The notes under the pieces were generated by a model, which did no database searches, was not told the DNA's origin, and saw only the letters and a list, made by a program, of their open reading frames with translations. 64,000 nt of DNA from JBBECJ01 sp963763325 (GTDB taxonomy: Bacteria; Chloroflexota; Chloroflexia; Thermomicrobiales; CFX8). The position numbers were made by a program, and so were the translations under genes. How positions within the stretch are numbered: position 1 is the first letter of the stretch; every line of letters begins with the position of its first letter. The DNA is taken from contig CAVXOL010000023.1 of assembly GCA_963763325.1 (NCBI GenBank), positions 496,001 to 560,000 on the forward strand, written 5' to 3'. Positions 44,986-53,875 of the stretch are shown piece after piece.

Positions 44986-45780
44986 TCACGAAGGCAGATG
45001 TTTCCGGCCATCAGCATCGGTGAGCGAGGATGATCCATCCTTCAAGGAGACGCCTGACAACTCACGGCGGCGTGCTTCGACCATCAGATAGACGAGCGTC
45101 TCGGCCGCCTCATCGTAGCTGAGGCCCGCACCGTGGATGTTGGAGACGCAGTTGCGGTTGGCATCAGTGTTGCCGATGTGCGGGTTGAAGGTCAGGTAAA
45201 TGCCGAGGCTATCAGGAGAGCTGAGCCCCGGACGTTCGCCAATCAGGATGACCGCCAGATTCGCGCCAAGCAGCGCTCCAACCTCGTCGCTGATGGCCAC
45301 GCGTCCGTGTTCGACAATCGAAACAGGTGCAATCCGCCAGACTGCCGTGTCAAGTCGATCCATGATGGCAGACAGTAGCGGCACCGCGTGCCGCTGGACA
45401 GCCAGCGCAGATAACCCATCAGCGATGATGAACGCGACATCCCAGGTGTCGCGTCCCGATCGCGGCAGGCGCTCCACAGACGGTTGATCGAGTCTCCTGC
45501 CAAGATCCGGACGATGCAGGTATGTGCTCCGATCACCTGCCGAGCTGCTCAGGTGAACCGTCTGGTGACCGGCTGTCTGGAGCTCCTCGCTGAGGCGGCG
45601 GATGTCGAGTTCGCTGTGGACGGCGTCACGAGCCTGAGCATGCGCGAGCTGAAACGCGAGGTGATGCCGGGTTGGCTGGCTGACACCGGCCCGGCCCAAC
45701 GCGATCCTGGCGGTCGTCAACGCCCGGAGCGATTGCCACGGGTTGTCGATCACCCCACCTGAGCCACGGTCGTCATCCAT
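44986..45780 (-). CDS. eutC: ethanolamine ammonia-lyase small subunit
   Basis: 264 residues. The family stretches are ALTTARIALGRAGVSQPTRH, FQLAHAQARDAVHSELD, VAFIIADGLSALAVQRHAVP and LIGERPGLSSPDSLGIYLTF, with CVSNIHGAGLSYDEAAETL at the end. With EutB it forms the adenosylcobalamin enzyme that splits ethanolamine into acetaldehyde and ammonia. It overlaps the end of eutB by 8 bases. No EutA reactivase, EutE or microcompartment shell genes are near. Confidence 0.93.
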   Translation of the reverse strand: MDDDRGSGGVIDNPWQSLRALTTARIALGRAGVSQPTRHHLAFQLAHAQARDAVHSELDIRRLSEELQTAGHQTVHLSSSAGDRSTYLHRPDLGRRLDQPSVERLPRSGRDTWDVAFIIADGLSALAVQRHAVPLLSAIMDRLDTAVWRIAPVSIVEHGRVAISDEVGALLGANLAVILIGERPGLSSPDSLGIYLTFNPHIGNTDANRNCVSNIHGAGLSYDEAAETLVYLMVEARRRELSGVSLKDGSSSLTDADGRKHLPS

Positions 45781-47185
45781 TCAGAGGATCTCCTGCCTGG
45801 AGCTGGGCCAGCGACCGTCCAAATTGCTCGGGTAGCCGATCGGTCAAACCGAGCTGGCCATCGTGATCGACGATGCCCATCTCCTGCAACCATCGTTCGA
45901 ACTCAGGCGCCGGCCGAAGCCCGAGCACCTTGCGGGCGTAGAGGGCGTCGTGAAACGAGGTCGTCTGGTAGTTGAGCATGACATCGTCGGAGCCGGGAAT
46001 ACCCATGATGTAGCTGCAGCCAGCCGCTCCGAGCAGCGTCAGCAGGACATCCATGTCATCCTGGTCGGCTTCGGCATGGTTGGTGTAGCAGATGTCGCAT
46101 CCCATCGGGACACCCATCAATTTGCCGCAGAAGTGGTCCTCAAGGCCGGCACGAATGATCTGCTTCCCGTCGTAGAGGTACTCCGGCCCGATGAAGCCGA
46201 CGACGGTATTGACCAGCAGCGGCTGGAACGCGCGCGCGACAGCGTAGGCGCGCGCCTCACACGTCTGCTGATCGAGACCGTGATGCGCGTTGGCGGACAG
46301 TGCGCTGCCCTGGCCGGTCTCGAAATACATTACGTTGTCGCCGATCGTCCCGCGGTTCAGCGAGAGCGCCGCCTCACGACCTTCCTGAAGCAATGCGAGA
46401 CTGATACCAAAGCTGCGGTTCGCCGCTTCGGTTCCGGCGATTGACTGGAAGACGAGATCGACCGGCGCGCCACGCTCGATCGCGTCGATCGTCGTCGTGA
46501 TGTGCGTCAGGACGCAGGCCTGCGTCGGAATCGCATGGGTCTGAATCACCTGGTCGAGCAGCGCCAGCAGCCGATCGACTGCGGCGATGCTATCGCTGGC
46601 GGGGTTAACGCCAATCACGGCATCGCCACTGCCGTAGAGCAAACCATCGAGAATGCTGGCGGCGATACCCGTCGGATCGTCAGTCGGATCATTCGGTTGT
46701 AACCGCGTCGAGAGACAACCAACAAGGCCGATCGTATCTCGGAACCGTGTCACGACCCGACACTTCCGACCGACGAGAATGAGGTCCTGTACGCGCATGA
46801 TCTTCGAAACTGCCGCAGCCATCTCTGGCGTAACTCCCGGAGCCAGCCGCGAGAGCGCATATTCAGTCGCGATGTCAGACAGCAGCCAGTTGCGAAAGTC
46901 GCCGACGGTGAGGTGGCTGATCACCTGAAATGCCTCAGCATCGTGACGATCGATGATAAGGCGCGTGACCTCGTCGTCTTCGTACGGAACGAGGCACTCG
47001 TTCAGGAATGTCGCCAGCGGCAGATCGGCCAGCGCCATCTGGGCTGCGACCCGTTCCACGGCGTCGGCGGCAGCAACTCCAGCCAGCACGTCGCCAGAAC
47101 GCAGCGGGGTCGCCTTCGCCATCAGGTCACGCAGACTGTCAAACTGATAGGTTGTTGGACCCAGGCTGTATCGGTAGGTAGCCAC
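45773..47185 (-). CDS. eutB: ethanolamine ammonia-lyase large subunit
   Basis: 470 residues, close to the usual 450-465. Typical text: FRDTIGLVGCLSTRLQPNDP, YGSGDAVIGVNPASDS, MYFETGQGSALSANAHHGLD and FCGKLMGVPMGCDICYTNHA, which line the substrate and cobalamin site of the TIM barrel. It is the first gene of the eutBC pair and is divergent from the DUF6483 gene. Ammonia from ethanolamine would fit the nitrogen-scavenging genes elsewhere in the window. Confidence 0.95.
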   Translation of the reverse strand: MATYRYSLGPTTYQFDSLRDLMAKATPLRSGDVLAGVAAADAVERVAAQMALADLPLATFLNECLVPYEDDEVTRLIIDRHDAEAFQVISHLTVGDFRNWLLSDIATEYALSRLAPGVTPEMAAAVSKIMRVQDLILVGRKCRVVTRFRDTIGLVGCLSTRLQPNDPTDDPTGIAASILDGLLYGSGDAVIGVNPASDSIAAVDRLLALLDQVIQTHAIPTQACVLTHITTTIDAIERGAPVDLVFQSIAGTEAANRSFGISLALLQEGREAALSLNRGTIGDNVMYFETGQGSALSANAHHGLDQQTCEARAYAVARAFQPLLVNTVVGFIGPEYLYDGKQIIRAGLEDHFCGKLMGVPMGCDICYTNHAEADQDDMDVLLTLLGAAGCSYIMGIPGSDDVMLNYQTTSFHDALYARKVLGLRPAPEFERWLQEMGIVDHDGQLGLTDRLPEQFGRSLAQLQAGDPLNG

Positions 47186-47275
47186 TCGGGTTTCCCTCGT
47201 CTCTGCTCGTCAGCGTCGGGATATGATTCAGTACGACAACGATGTACTACTGACCGCAGGAAATATTGTGGAACT

Positions 47276-47953
47276 ATGAGCATCGTCCAACGCGACTACA
47301 TTTTGCGAGTTATCGAGCAACTTGGCGAGGTGCTGACACACGTTCTCCACCTGCGTCGAGGAGGATCGCTAGCTGAGGCGCGCCAATACATCGAGCAATC
47401 GATGGGCCGGCTGATCGGGATGGACCTCGAAACGGTCACCAACCGCGCAGCCGACGAATTGGCGACCGAGATCCGCGGACGGCTGGCAAGCCATCGGCAG
47501 CAACAACTCGTCAGCGACCAGATTGTGGTCCTGGCCGGACTTCTCCACGAGTCTGCCCACATCAATGACGACGCTGGCGACAGCGCCGCAGCCCGTGCCG
47601 ACCGCCTCAAGGCGCTGGAACTGTACGTCGAGGTTCTGTCGGTCGATGAACCAGGCTGCGTCCCGGCTGAAGCCGCCGTCGATGTGATCCTCTCCGAACT
47701 CGATACCGACCCCTCAGCAACGACGATGCGCAAGCTGATAACAGTCTACGAATCGTCAGGCCGATTCAATGACGCCGAGGACTGGCTTTTTCACCTGCTT
47801 GATGCCGAACCGGATAATCACGCCCTCCTCGCCGACGGCATAGGGTTCTACGAACGGCTGCTCACACTGGACGACACCACGCTCACTGCCGGAAATCTGC
47901 CGTCAGATGAAGCACTCGCTGGACTCGCCGAACTGCTGGAACGGCAGAGTTGA
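47276..47953 (+). CDS. DUF6483 family protein
   Basis: 225 residues, all helical. The start MSIVQRDYILRVIEQLGEVL is the family signature as I recall it; the C-terminal half has TPR-like helical pairs (AEDWLFHLLDAEPDNHALLA). Function unknown. The open frame goes back to 46913 antisense to eutB; the ATG at 47276 restores the family start. The stop codon is the first three bases of a long hairpin. Confidence 0.8.
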   Translation: MSIVQRDYILRVIEQLGEVLTHVLHLRRGGSLAEARQYIEQSMGRLIGMDLETVTNRAADELATEIRGRLASHRQQQLVSDQIVVLAGLLHESAHINDDAGDSAAARADRLKALELYVEVLSVDEPGCVPAEAAVDVILSELDTDPSATTMRKLITVYESSGRFNDAEDWLFHLLDAEPDNHALLADGIGFYERLLTLDDTTLTAGNLPSDEALAGLAELLERQS

Positions 47954-48002
47954 CGTGTGATGGTTTGACGAGGACCACACCTCGTCAAACCATCACACGT
48001 CA
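47951..48002. terminator. 23-bp perfect hairpin between convergent genes
   Basis: Bases 47951-47973 and 47980-48002 are perfect reverse complements (TGACGTGTGATGG... pairing with ...CCATCACACGTCA), with a 6-base loop ACCACA. The left arm begins at the TGA of the DUF6483 gene and the right arm ends 10 bases before the peptidase stop. No U-run; it should stop or shield transcripts from both sides. Confidence 0.8.
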
Positions 48003-48012
48003 CGCATAACCT

Positions 48013-50007
48013 CTACAGGTAGCGCTTGAACCAGTCGAGCGTCACTTGTCGCCGCACGAGGCGCGTCTCGGGCTTACCGATTGAGAGCTGTCCGTGGCTC
48101 TCGCCAGGGAAGCGCACCATTTCGGTCGGCACGCCGCGCGAAAGCAGCGCCGTGAAGAGTTGCTCGCCCTGCTCGATCGGGCAGCGGTAATCCGACTCGG
48201 CCTGCAACAGCAGCATCGGCGTCTTCATCTTCTCGATATGCCAGATCGGCGACTGCCGCATGTACCAGTCGAGGTTGTCCCAGACGGTCTTCTCCATCTC
48301 GTGCTCGAGCCAGTACCAGCCGATGTCTGACGTTGTGAAGAACGAGACAAGGTTGCAGATGCCGTTCTCGCTGACAGCCACCCTGTAGCGATCGGTCTGA
48401 CCGACGATCCAGTTGGTCATGAAGCCGCCGTAGGAGAGTCCCGTCACGGCCAGCCGGTCGGGATCGACGCCACCGCGCTCGATCGCGAGGTCGAGCGCCT
48501 GCTCCTGCTCGCGCCAGTCGACGCCGCCCCAGTCGGCGATCGCGCCGGTCGCGAACGCTTCGCCGTAGCCCTGGCTGGCGCGTGGATTCATGAAGAGGAC
48601 ATTCCAGCCCTGGCTGGCCCAGAGCTGCATGTCGAAGAAGAAGGTATGGCCGAAGATCGAGTGCGGCCCGCCGTGAATGATGTGGACCAACGGCGCCTTT
48701 GCGCCGGTCTCGACACCAACCGGCCGGATGATCCAGGCGTCGAGCTGGTACGCGCCATCGAAACTCTCGTACGGCATATGCTCAGGCATCTGAATCGCCA
48801 GCTCGTCCAGCAGGTCGCCGTTGACGCTCGTCAGCTGTCGCTCGTCTGAGCCGTCAGCGCGGCAGGTAAAGACATCGCACGGGTTCGTGAAGCTACCGGC
48901 GACGAAGGCCAGCCGTCCCCCATCGGCCGAACGCGAGACGATCGAGATCGACCGCTCACCACCCGTGACAAGTGTTATGTCACCTCTGACGTCCGCACGG
49001 TAGAGTCCAACCTGCCCTTTGTCACTGGCCGTAAACGTCACGCCACTGTTGTCGGCCGACCATGCCAGCGGCGTGTGGTCACGCGGGCTCCAGGTGTCGC
49101 CGAACGACCCTGTCGCCGGACTGCGGTCCCAGCCGTCGGTGATCGACTGCAACTCCTCGCCATCCGGCGCAACGACGAAGATGTCGCCATTTCCTCCAGC
49201 GCGTGTGCCGGGCTTGCGACCGATGAAAGCGATACGCTCGCCGTCCGGAGACCAGGCAGGCCCGACTGCGACATCAGAGCCGTCACTGATTCGCAGCGCA
49301 CCATCGTCGTCACCGGTGCCGCCTGCCATGCCGACTTGAAGGACATACAATTGCGACAGAAAGCCGGAGCGGTCGAGCCGGTTGGCGGTGAAGGCAATCG
49401 TCTCGCCGTCCGGAGACCAGGCGAAGGATACGACGCTTGTGTCACCTGCCGTAAGTCGCTTTGGCTCGCCGCCAGCCACGTCAACGACCCAGACCTGGCT
49501 GAAGCGGTCGTCGATGTAGTCGGCTTCGTTGAAGCGATAGTCGAGCCGCTTGATGTGGCGGATGAAGCCGCCGGGCTTGTTGCGTATCTCGTCATCGATC
49601 CCATAGCCCTCACTGGACAGGAACGCGATCTTCGTCCCATCCGGCGACCAGACCGGGTTGCCTGCGCCACGTCCAAGCGTCGTCAGTTGCCGCGCCTCAC
49701 CTCCCTGGGTGTCGAGTAGATAGACCTGCGCCGTCCCGCTGCGGTCGGAAACAAACGCCAACGTCCGTCCATCCGGAGACCAGCGCGGTGCGCTGTCTCT
49801 CTTCTCGCCAGCCGTCAGTTGGCGCGGCTCGCCTCCCTCGGTGGGGACGGTGTAGATCGCCGACGCATAGCGGTTCTCGTCCAGGATCGAGTGCCGCACG
49901 GCGTACGCGACAGTCCTCCCATCCGGCGAAATCTGTGCGTCGTCGACGATCTTGAAGCGCACCACATCGTCCACGACGATCGGGCGACGCTGTCCGTGAC
50001 TCACCAT
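48013..50007 (-). CDS. S9-family prolyl oligopeptidase / acylaminoacyl-peptidase
   Basis: 664 residues. The N-terminal part is a beta-propeller built of TolB/WD40-like units with repeated WSPDGxxIAF text (about residues 30-390). The C-terminal alpha/beta-hydrolase carries the nucleophile Ser in GLSYGGFMTNW (about 524), Asp in AESDYRCPIEQ and His in GESHGQL. It would cleave short peptides, with the propeller limiting substrate size. The ATG has GGAGGAGCAAGCGAG upstream. No signal peptide, so cytoplasmic. Confidence 0.93.
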   Translation of the reverse strand: MVSHGQRRPIVVDDVVRFKIVDDAQISPDGRTVAYAVRHSILDENRYASAIYTVPTEGGEPRQLTAGEKRDSAPRWSPDGRTLAFVSDRSGTAQVYLLDTQGGEARQLTTLGRGAGNPVWSPDGTKIAFLSSEGYGIDDEIRNKPGGFIRHIKRLDYRFNEADYIDDRFSQVWVVDVAGGEPKRLTAGDTSVVSFAWSPDGETIAFTANRLDRSGFLSQLYVLQVGMAGGTGDDDGALRISDGSDVAVGPAWSPDGERIAFIGRKPGTRAGGNGDIFVVAPDGEELQSITDGWDRSPATGSFGDTWSPRDHTPLAWSADNSGVTFTASDKGQVGLYRADVRGDITLVTGGERSISIVSRSADGGRLAFVAGSFTNPCDVFTCRADGSDERQLTSVNGDLLDELAIQMPEHMPYESFDGAYQLDAWIIRPVGVETGAKAPLVHIIHGGPHSIFGHTFFFDMQLWASQGWNVLFMNPRASQGYGEAFATGAIADWGGVDWREQEQALDLAIERGGVDPDRLAVTGLSYGGFMTNWIVGQTDRYRVAVSENGICNLVSFFTTSDIGWYWLEHEMEKTVWDNLDWYMRQSPIWHIEKMKTPMLLLQAESDYRCPIEQGEQLFTALLSRGVPTEMVRFPGESHGQLSIGKPETRLVRRQVTLDWFKRYL

Positions 50008-50147
50008 CTCGCTTGCTCCTCCCCTCCCCTATCCGGGCCTATCGTTCCGGACATCATCGCACTTCGGAGGGGAACAGTCACGCCAGAAGAAACGATACGG
50101 GCGTTACAATCGCCGGGAGAGCATGGTGCAGATACGGGCTGGACGGC

Positions 50148-50726
50148 ATGGCCAACGACGTGGAACGCATACCTTACGCTGATCTGGACGATGTCGCGCG
50201 TCATGAGATCGCGATCCTCCAGACACGCGCCTATGGACCACCGGACCCACTCTCGGACCCGCTGGCTCCACTCCACGACCCGGCACTAAGGGCGGTATCA
50301 TTCCTGTTGCGTCGTGACGGGCGGTTGGTGAGCTACGCAGGCGTTGTCACGGCGACTGTGCACGCCGGCGAGGTTCCTTTCGTCGCATCGGGACTTTCGT
50401 GCGTTGCGACCGATCCCGCCTACGCCCGACGGGGCTACGCCAGCGCCGTCGTCGCCGCCGCGTCGCGCTACATCGCAGGTAGCGGGGTCGATCTCGGTAT
50501 CTTCACCTGTGCTCCGGAACTGGTTCGGCTCTACGCTTCTGCGGGCGATTGGACGGTCGAACCGAATGTCGTGCTGATCGGTAATCGAGATCCAGATGCC
50601 CTGACGAGTACGGCACTCGGTGTCGTCGTCCTGATGCGACTGTTCTCCGCGCGTGCCCACTCCCACGCTGACATGATCCACAACGCCACGATCGACCTTG
50701 GTCTGCCCGTCGGCCAGTTCTGGTAA
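50148..50726 (+). CDS. GNAT-family N-acetyltransferase
   Basis: 192 residues. The acetyl-CoA motif is VATDPAYARRGYASAVVAAA (the R/Q-x-x-G-x-A loop), preceded by the beta-4 text VPFVASGLSCVA. The C-terminal part resembles enzymes such as aminoglycoside N-acetyltransferase AAC(2') in layout. Substrate unknown. The ATG at 50148 has GGGCTGGACGGC before it, a weak site. It is divergent from the peptidase and converges on the allantoicase gene. Confidence 0.78.
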   Translation: MANDVERIPYADLDDVARHEIAILQTRAYGPPDPLSDPLAPLHDPALRAVSFLLRRDGRLVSYAGVVTATVHAGEVPFVASGLSCVATDPAYARRGYASAVVAAASRYIAGSGVDLGIFTCAPELVRLYASAGDWTVEPNVVLIGNRDPDALTSTALGVVVLMRLFSARAHSHADMIHNATIDLGLPVGQFW

Positions 50727-50730
50727 CCCA

Positions 50731-51715
50731 CTATGTCCGCGCGCGACCAGGTTCACCGAACAGTCGGATCCGACTGACTCCACCGTCCGGAATAATGTTG
50801 ATCCGAGCGTGGGTGATCGGGCCGAATTCGTCAGCGACCTCGCTCTCGAACACATGGATCTGATCGGGTCCGAGTGGCTGCTCAGGCAGCAGGGTCCGCC
50901 AGAACATCGACTGGGTGGCGATCGAGGCGTCAGTCGCCTTCTCGACATAGGCGGCCTGAATTGAGAGCCGATCGGGGTAGTTGCCCTTGTTGTGAGCGGT
51001 GTCGATCTCGATCCGGCGGATGATACCGGCGTGGCCGAACTCGACGATCTGCCACTCGTTGCCGGGAACGCGACGGCGACGCGTCTCCCACCCATCGCCC
51101 ATATTGATGCCGCGATCGGGCAGGAATGCCCGACCCGGCCAGCCGTAGTGGTCGTCGCTCCAGGCGACAGGCCGTCCACCGTGCATCAGCCCGGAAAGCT
51201 CAACCAGTCCGTCAGCAACGGCCACAAACTCGAAGCGTCCAAAGACCCGCAGCCGGGCGACCCCTCCGTCGGGGTAAATGTGAAGGCGAAGCTCCTGCCA
51301 CGGACCGGGCACCGCGACCGGAACGACATGGTGCGCGTTGCCGCTGAGAGTCGTGACCGGCACGATCTCGGTCCAGGCGATCGCCGTCAGGACTGGCGTC
51401 GAGCGAGGCCGCCAGCGGGAAGTTGCCGGTAAAGTAGGCAGTGTCGATGTCGACACCGTAGATCAGCGCCGGTCCACCGAGCCGCACGTCACACCAGTCA
51501 TGCCCCTCGACACGCTTGCGGCGCGATTCCCAGCCATCCATCCACTTGCCGTGGTCGTCGTACTTGTCAGCGATGAAGACCGGGTCATCGGACTGGATCA
51601 GGCGCTCCTTGGCCGCGAAGAAGTCATCGGTCGCGAACGTGACGACCGCTCCAAGCCGCGGTTGAGCAAGGTTCGGCCAGCGAGTCGCAAAGTCCGGTCC
51701 GTCTGAGATTGTCAT
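50731..51715 (-). pseudogene. alc: allantoicase, frameshifted
   Basis: About 328 residues over two frames, each with the allantoicase repeat. First part from the ATG at 51715 (GGAGAAGTTG upstream): GAVVTFATDDFFAAKERLIQ, KWMDGWESRRKRVEGHDWC and DTAYFTGNFPLAASLDA. The frame changes at about 51390-51408, after which the second repeat continues with AFLPDRGINMGDGWETRRRR, IEIDTAHNKGNYPDRLSIQA and INIIPDGGVSRIRLFGEPGR. The enzyme hydrolyses allantoate to ureidoglycolate and urea. Allantoinase and uricase genes are not adjacent. Both halves are well conserved, so a sequencing error is quite possible. Confidence 0.85.
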
Positions 51716-51883
51716 CAACTTCTCCAGCCCTTCGGCGCGCCGTTTCGATTGTGAAACCCATCGTACCCGGAACCGCAGAGTCTGCGGGCGAACCGAACAC
51801 CCGATTGACGCTGCGGAGAATCAGGCGCAGAATCGGAGCACGCTGGACATTCTACGATTCATCCTCATCGAAGGGAGCATCGC

Positions 51884-52345
51884 ATGGCGACGGCACCGCA
51901 GCTGGAGTTCCTCTACCATCTCAGCGCCGAGCTTGGTCCTCCTGTCGCGATCGGCGATACATCGCACGGTCACCGGTTGATCGTGCCGGTCATTGGTGGC
52001 CGGTTCGAGGGTCCACGGCTCAGTGGCAAGCTGCAACCCGGCGGGGCCGACTGGTTGCTTATTCGACCCGATGGAATCACAGAGCTCGATGTCCGAGCGA
52101 CACTCCAGACTGACGATGGAGCGCTGATCTACTGCTACTATCGAGGTCTGGCAACCAACGTCCCGGCCGTTATGCCGCGCTGGGCACAGGGCGAGGACGT
52201 TCCCGCTGACGAATACTCAATAACCGCGACTCCCTGGTTCGAGACCAGCGCACCACAGTACGCCTGGCTTCAGCAGTCAATTACCCTTGCGAAGGCAACA
52301 CTGGTGCCCGGCGGCGTGACCTACGAGGTGTTCACTGTCCTCTAG
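51884..52345 (+). CDS. DUF3237 (UPF0311) family protein
   Basis: 153 residues, a single beta-barrel domain: LEFLYHLSAELGPPVAIGDT, VPVIGGRFEGPRLSGKLQPG, then DWLLIRPDGITELDVRATLQ. These are the family signature. Function unknown. GAAGGGAGCATCGC precedes the ATG. It lies alone between the allantoicase and the amidohydrolases, on the opposite strand to both. Confidence 0.85.
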   Translation: MATAPQLEFLYHLSAELGPPVAIGDTSHGHRLIVPVIGGRFEGPRLSGKLQPGGADWLLIRPDGITELDVRATLQTDDGALIYCYYRGLATNVPAVMPRWAQGEDVPADEYSITATPWFETSAPQYAWLQQSITLAKATLVPGGVTYEVFTVL

Positions 52346-52402
52346 GAGGAATCGTATTTCAACGATCGGGACATCCTCCCGCTCGCCGAGCACGATGTTC
52401 AC

Positions 52403-53875
52403 TCAACTACCCGGACGCCGAATCGGAAACGATGGCGAAAAGATCTCGCCGATTGGCGGGTGGAGGTGCGCTCGTTCGGGATACGACGCGATAAGCGTCT
52501 CGAACTGGCGCTGCGCACGCGCGTGCCAGGCGTCCAGATCGATGCCGGGCAACGTGCCATCACGAACGACGGTCCGACCGTTGACGATGACGGTCGTGAA
52601 GTCCCGGCCCGTTCCGTTCAGGACCATCGTCTGGATCGGGTCGATGAACTGACCCACGCGCGGGTTGCTCAGGTCGAAAACCGTGATGTCAGCCAGCGCA
52701 CCAGGCATCAGCCGGCCAAGGTCGCGACGGTTCAGCGCATCCGCGCCGCCGATCGTTGCGGCGTGATAGTAGTCGGCAGCGGTGGCCTTCGGCGCACCAT
52801 CACGGATACGTGTCACCATCAGGCCGGTCTGCATGTTGAGCGGGTAGTCGGGCGGCCAGGTGTCAGTTCCAAGCCCGATCCGTACTCCGGCCTCGCGATA
52901 GCGGGTAAACGAGTTCAGTGCGCCGCCGCTACGAGCGAAGACGAGCGGGCAATGGACGACGGTTGCTCCTGATTCGGCCAGCCAGCCAATCTCGCGTTCA
53001 ACCTGCTCCGGCGTCGGGTCGATGCCGCCAAGATAGATGCCGTGCGGCAGCAACGCGCGACGACTCAGGAAGCCCAGGTCGTGGAGGAGCGACAACGACG
53101 ACCTGCCCCAGCGACGGTGAACTTCCTCGATCTCCAGTTCCCCCTGGCAGCAGTGCAGCCGGACCGGGCAGTCCAGGTCCTCGGCGGCCGCAGCACTCCG
53201 CGCCATCAGCTCCTCGGTGCAGCCCTCGATCCGGTCTGGCTGGAGGAAGCCACGAATCAGTCCGTCGTGGGTGCCGTCGAAATCACGGACGAAGCGGATC
53301 GCGTCGTCCAGTCCGCGCATTCCGCGCTCGATGTCCCAGTGCATGCTGATGCTACGATCCGGGTTCACAACCGGCAGTCCGGTCCGGTAGGACGGACCGA
53401 GATAGGCGCGGATGCCCAGCCGGGCCGCCGTCTCGACCGCCCTGGCGTTCTCCTCGTAGGTCTCCGCCCACTCGCGGTAGAGGATCGAGCGGATCGGGAG
53501 CGCCGTCGTGATGCCGTTGAGCAGGAGGTGTCCCAGCGCATACTCGTGCTGGAAGTCCTCCTCGTCTTCGGTATAGACATCGCGCGGCCCTCGCTCGACG
53601 TAGGAACTGGCCCAGACGCGTGCCTTGGCCCAGCCGGGGTGGTTGTCGACGCCGAGGATCGTCGAGTCGAGGTCGAACAACGCATCGAGGTCGATGAAGC
53701 CAGGGCCGATGATTGAGTTACCGGCATCGATCACCTCATCAACCGGCCCATCGTAGCCGTGGCCGGTGAAGATGATCCGGTTTCCTTCGTAGGCGACCTC
53801 GCCGTCTTCGAGGATGTGGTGGGAGTCACCGTCGCTCGCGATCACCCAGCGTCCGCGCAGCAGCATCGTCGTCAT
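52403..53875 (-). CDS. amidohydrolase-family protein lacking the HxH motif
   Basis: 490 residues. The layout is that of chlorohydrolase/cytosine-deaminase-like enzymes, with IIGPGFIDLDALFDLDS where a metal-binding HxH normally follows PGFID. Later ligands are present: His in VRLHCCQGELEIEE, His in LLPHGIYLGG and Asp in IGLGTDTWPPDY. Loss of HxH suggests one fewer metal ligand or lost activity, although this text may be normal for its own subgroup. It overlaps the upstream amidohydrolase by 4 bases. The ATG at 53875 is coupled to that gene's stop. Confidence 0.8.
   Translation of the reverse strand: MTTMLLRGRWVIASDGDSHHILEDGEVAYEGNRIIFTGHGYDGPVDEVIDAGNSIIGPGFIDLDALFDLDSTILGVDNHPGWAKARVWASSYVERGPRDVYTEDEEDFQHEYALGHLLLNGITTALPIRSILYREWAETYEENARAVETAARLGIRAYLGPSYRTGLPVVNPDRSISMHWDIERGMRGLDDAIRFVRDFDGTHDGLIRGFLQPDRIEGCTEELMARSAAAAEDLDCPVRLHCCQGELEIEEVHRRWGRSSLSLLHDLGFLSRRALLPHGIYLGGIDPTPEQVEREIGWLAESGATVVHCPLVFARSGGALNSFTRYREAGVRIGLGTDTWPPDYPLNMQTGLMVTRIRDGAPKATAADYYHAATIGGADALNRRDLGRLMPGALADITVFDLSNPRVGQFIDPIQTMVLNGTGRDFTTVIVNGRTVVRDGTLPGIDLDAWHARAQRQFETLIASYPERAHLHPPIGEIFSPSFPIRRPGS

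Noticed and set aside
46913..47275. Upstream extension of the DUF6483 frame
   Set aside because: It is antisense to eutB and the protein family starts at MSIVQRDY, coded from 47276.
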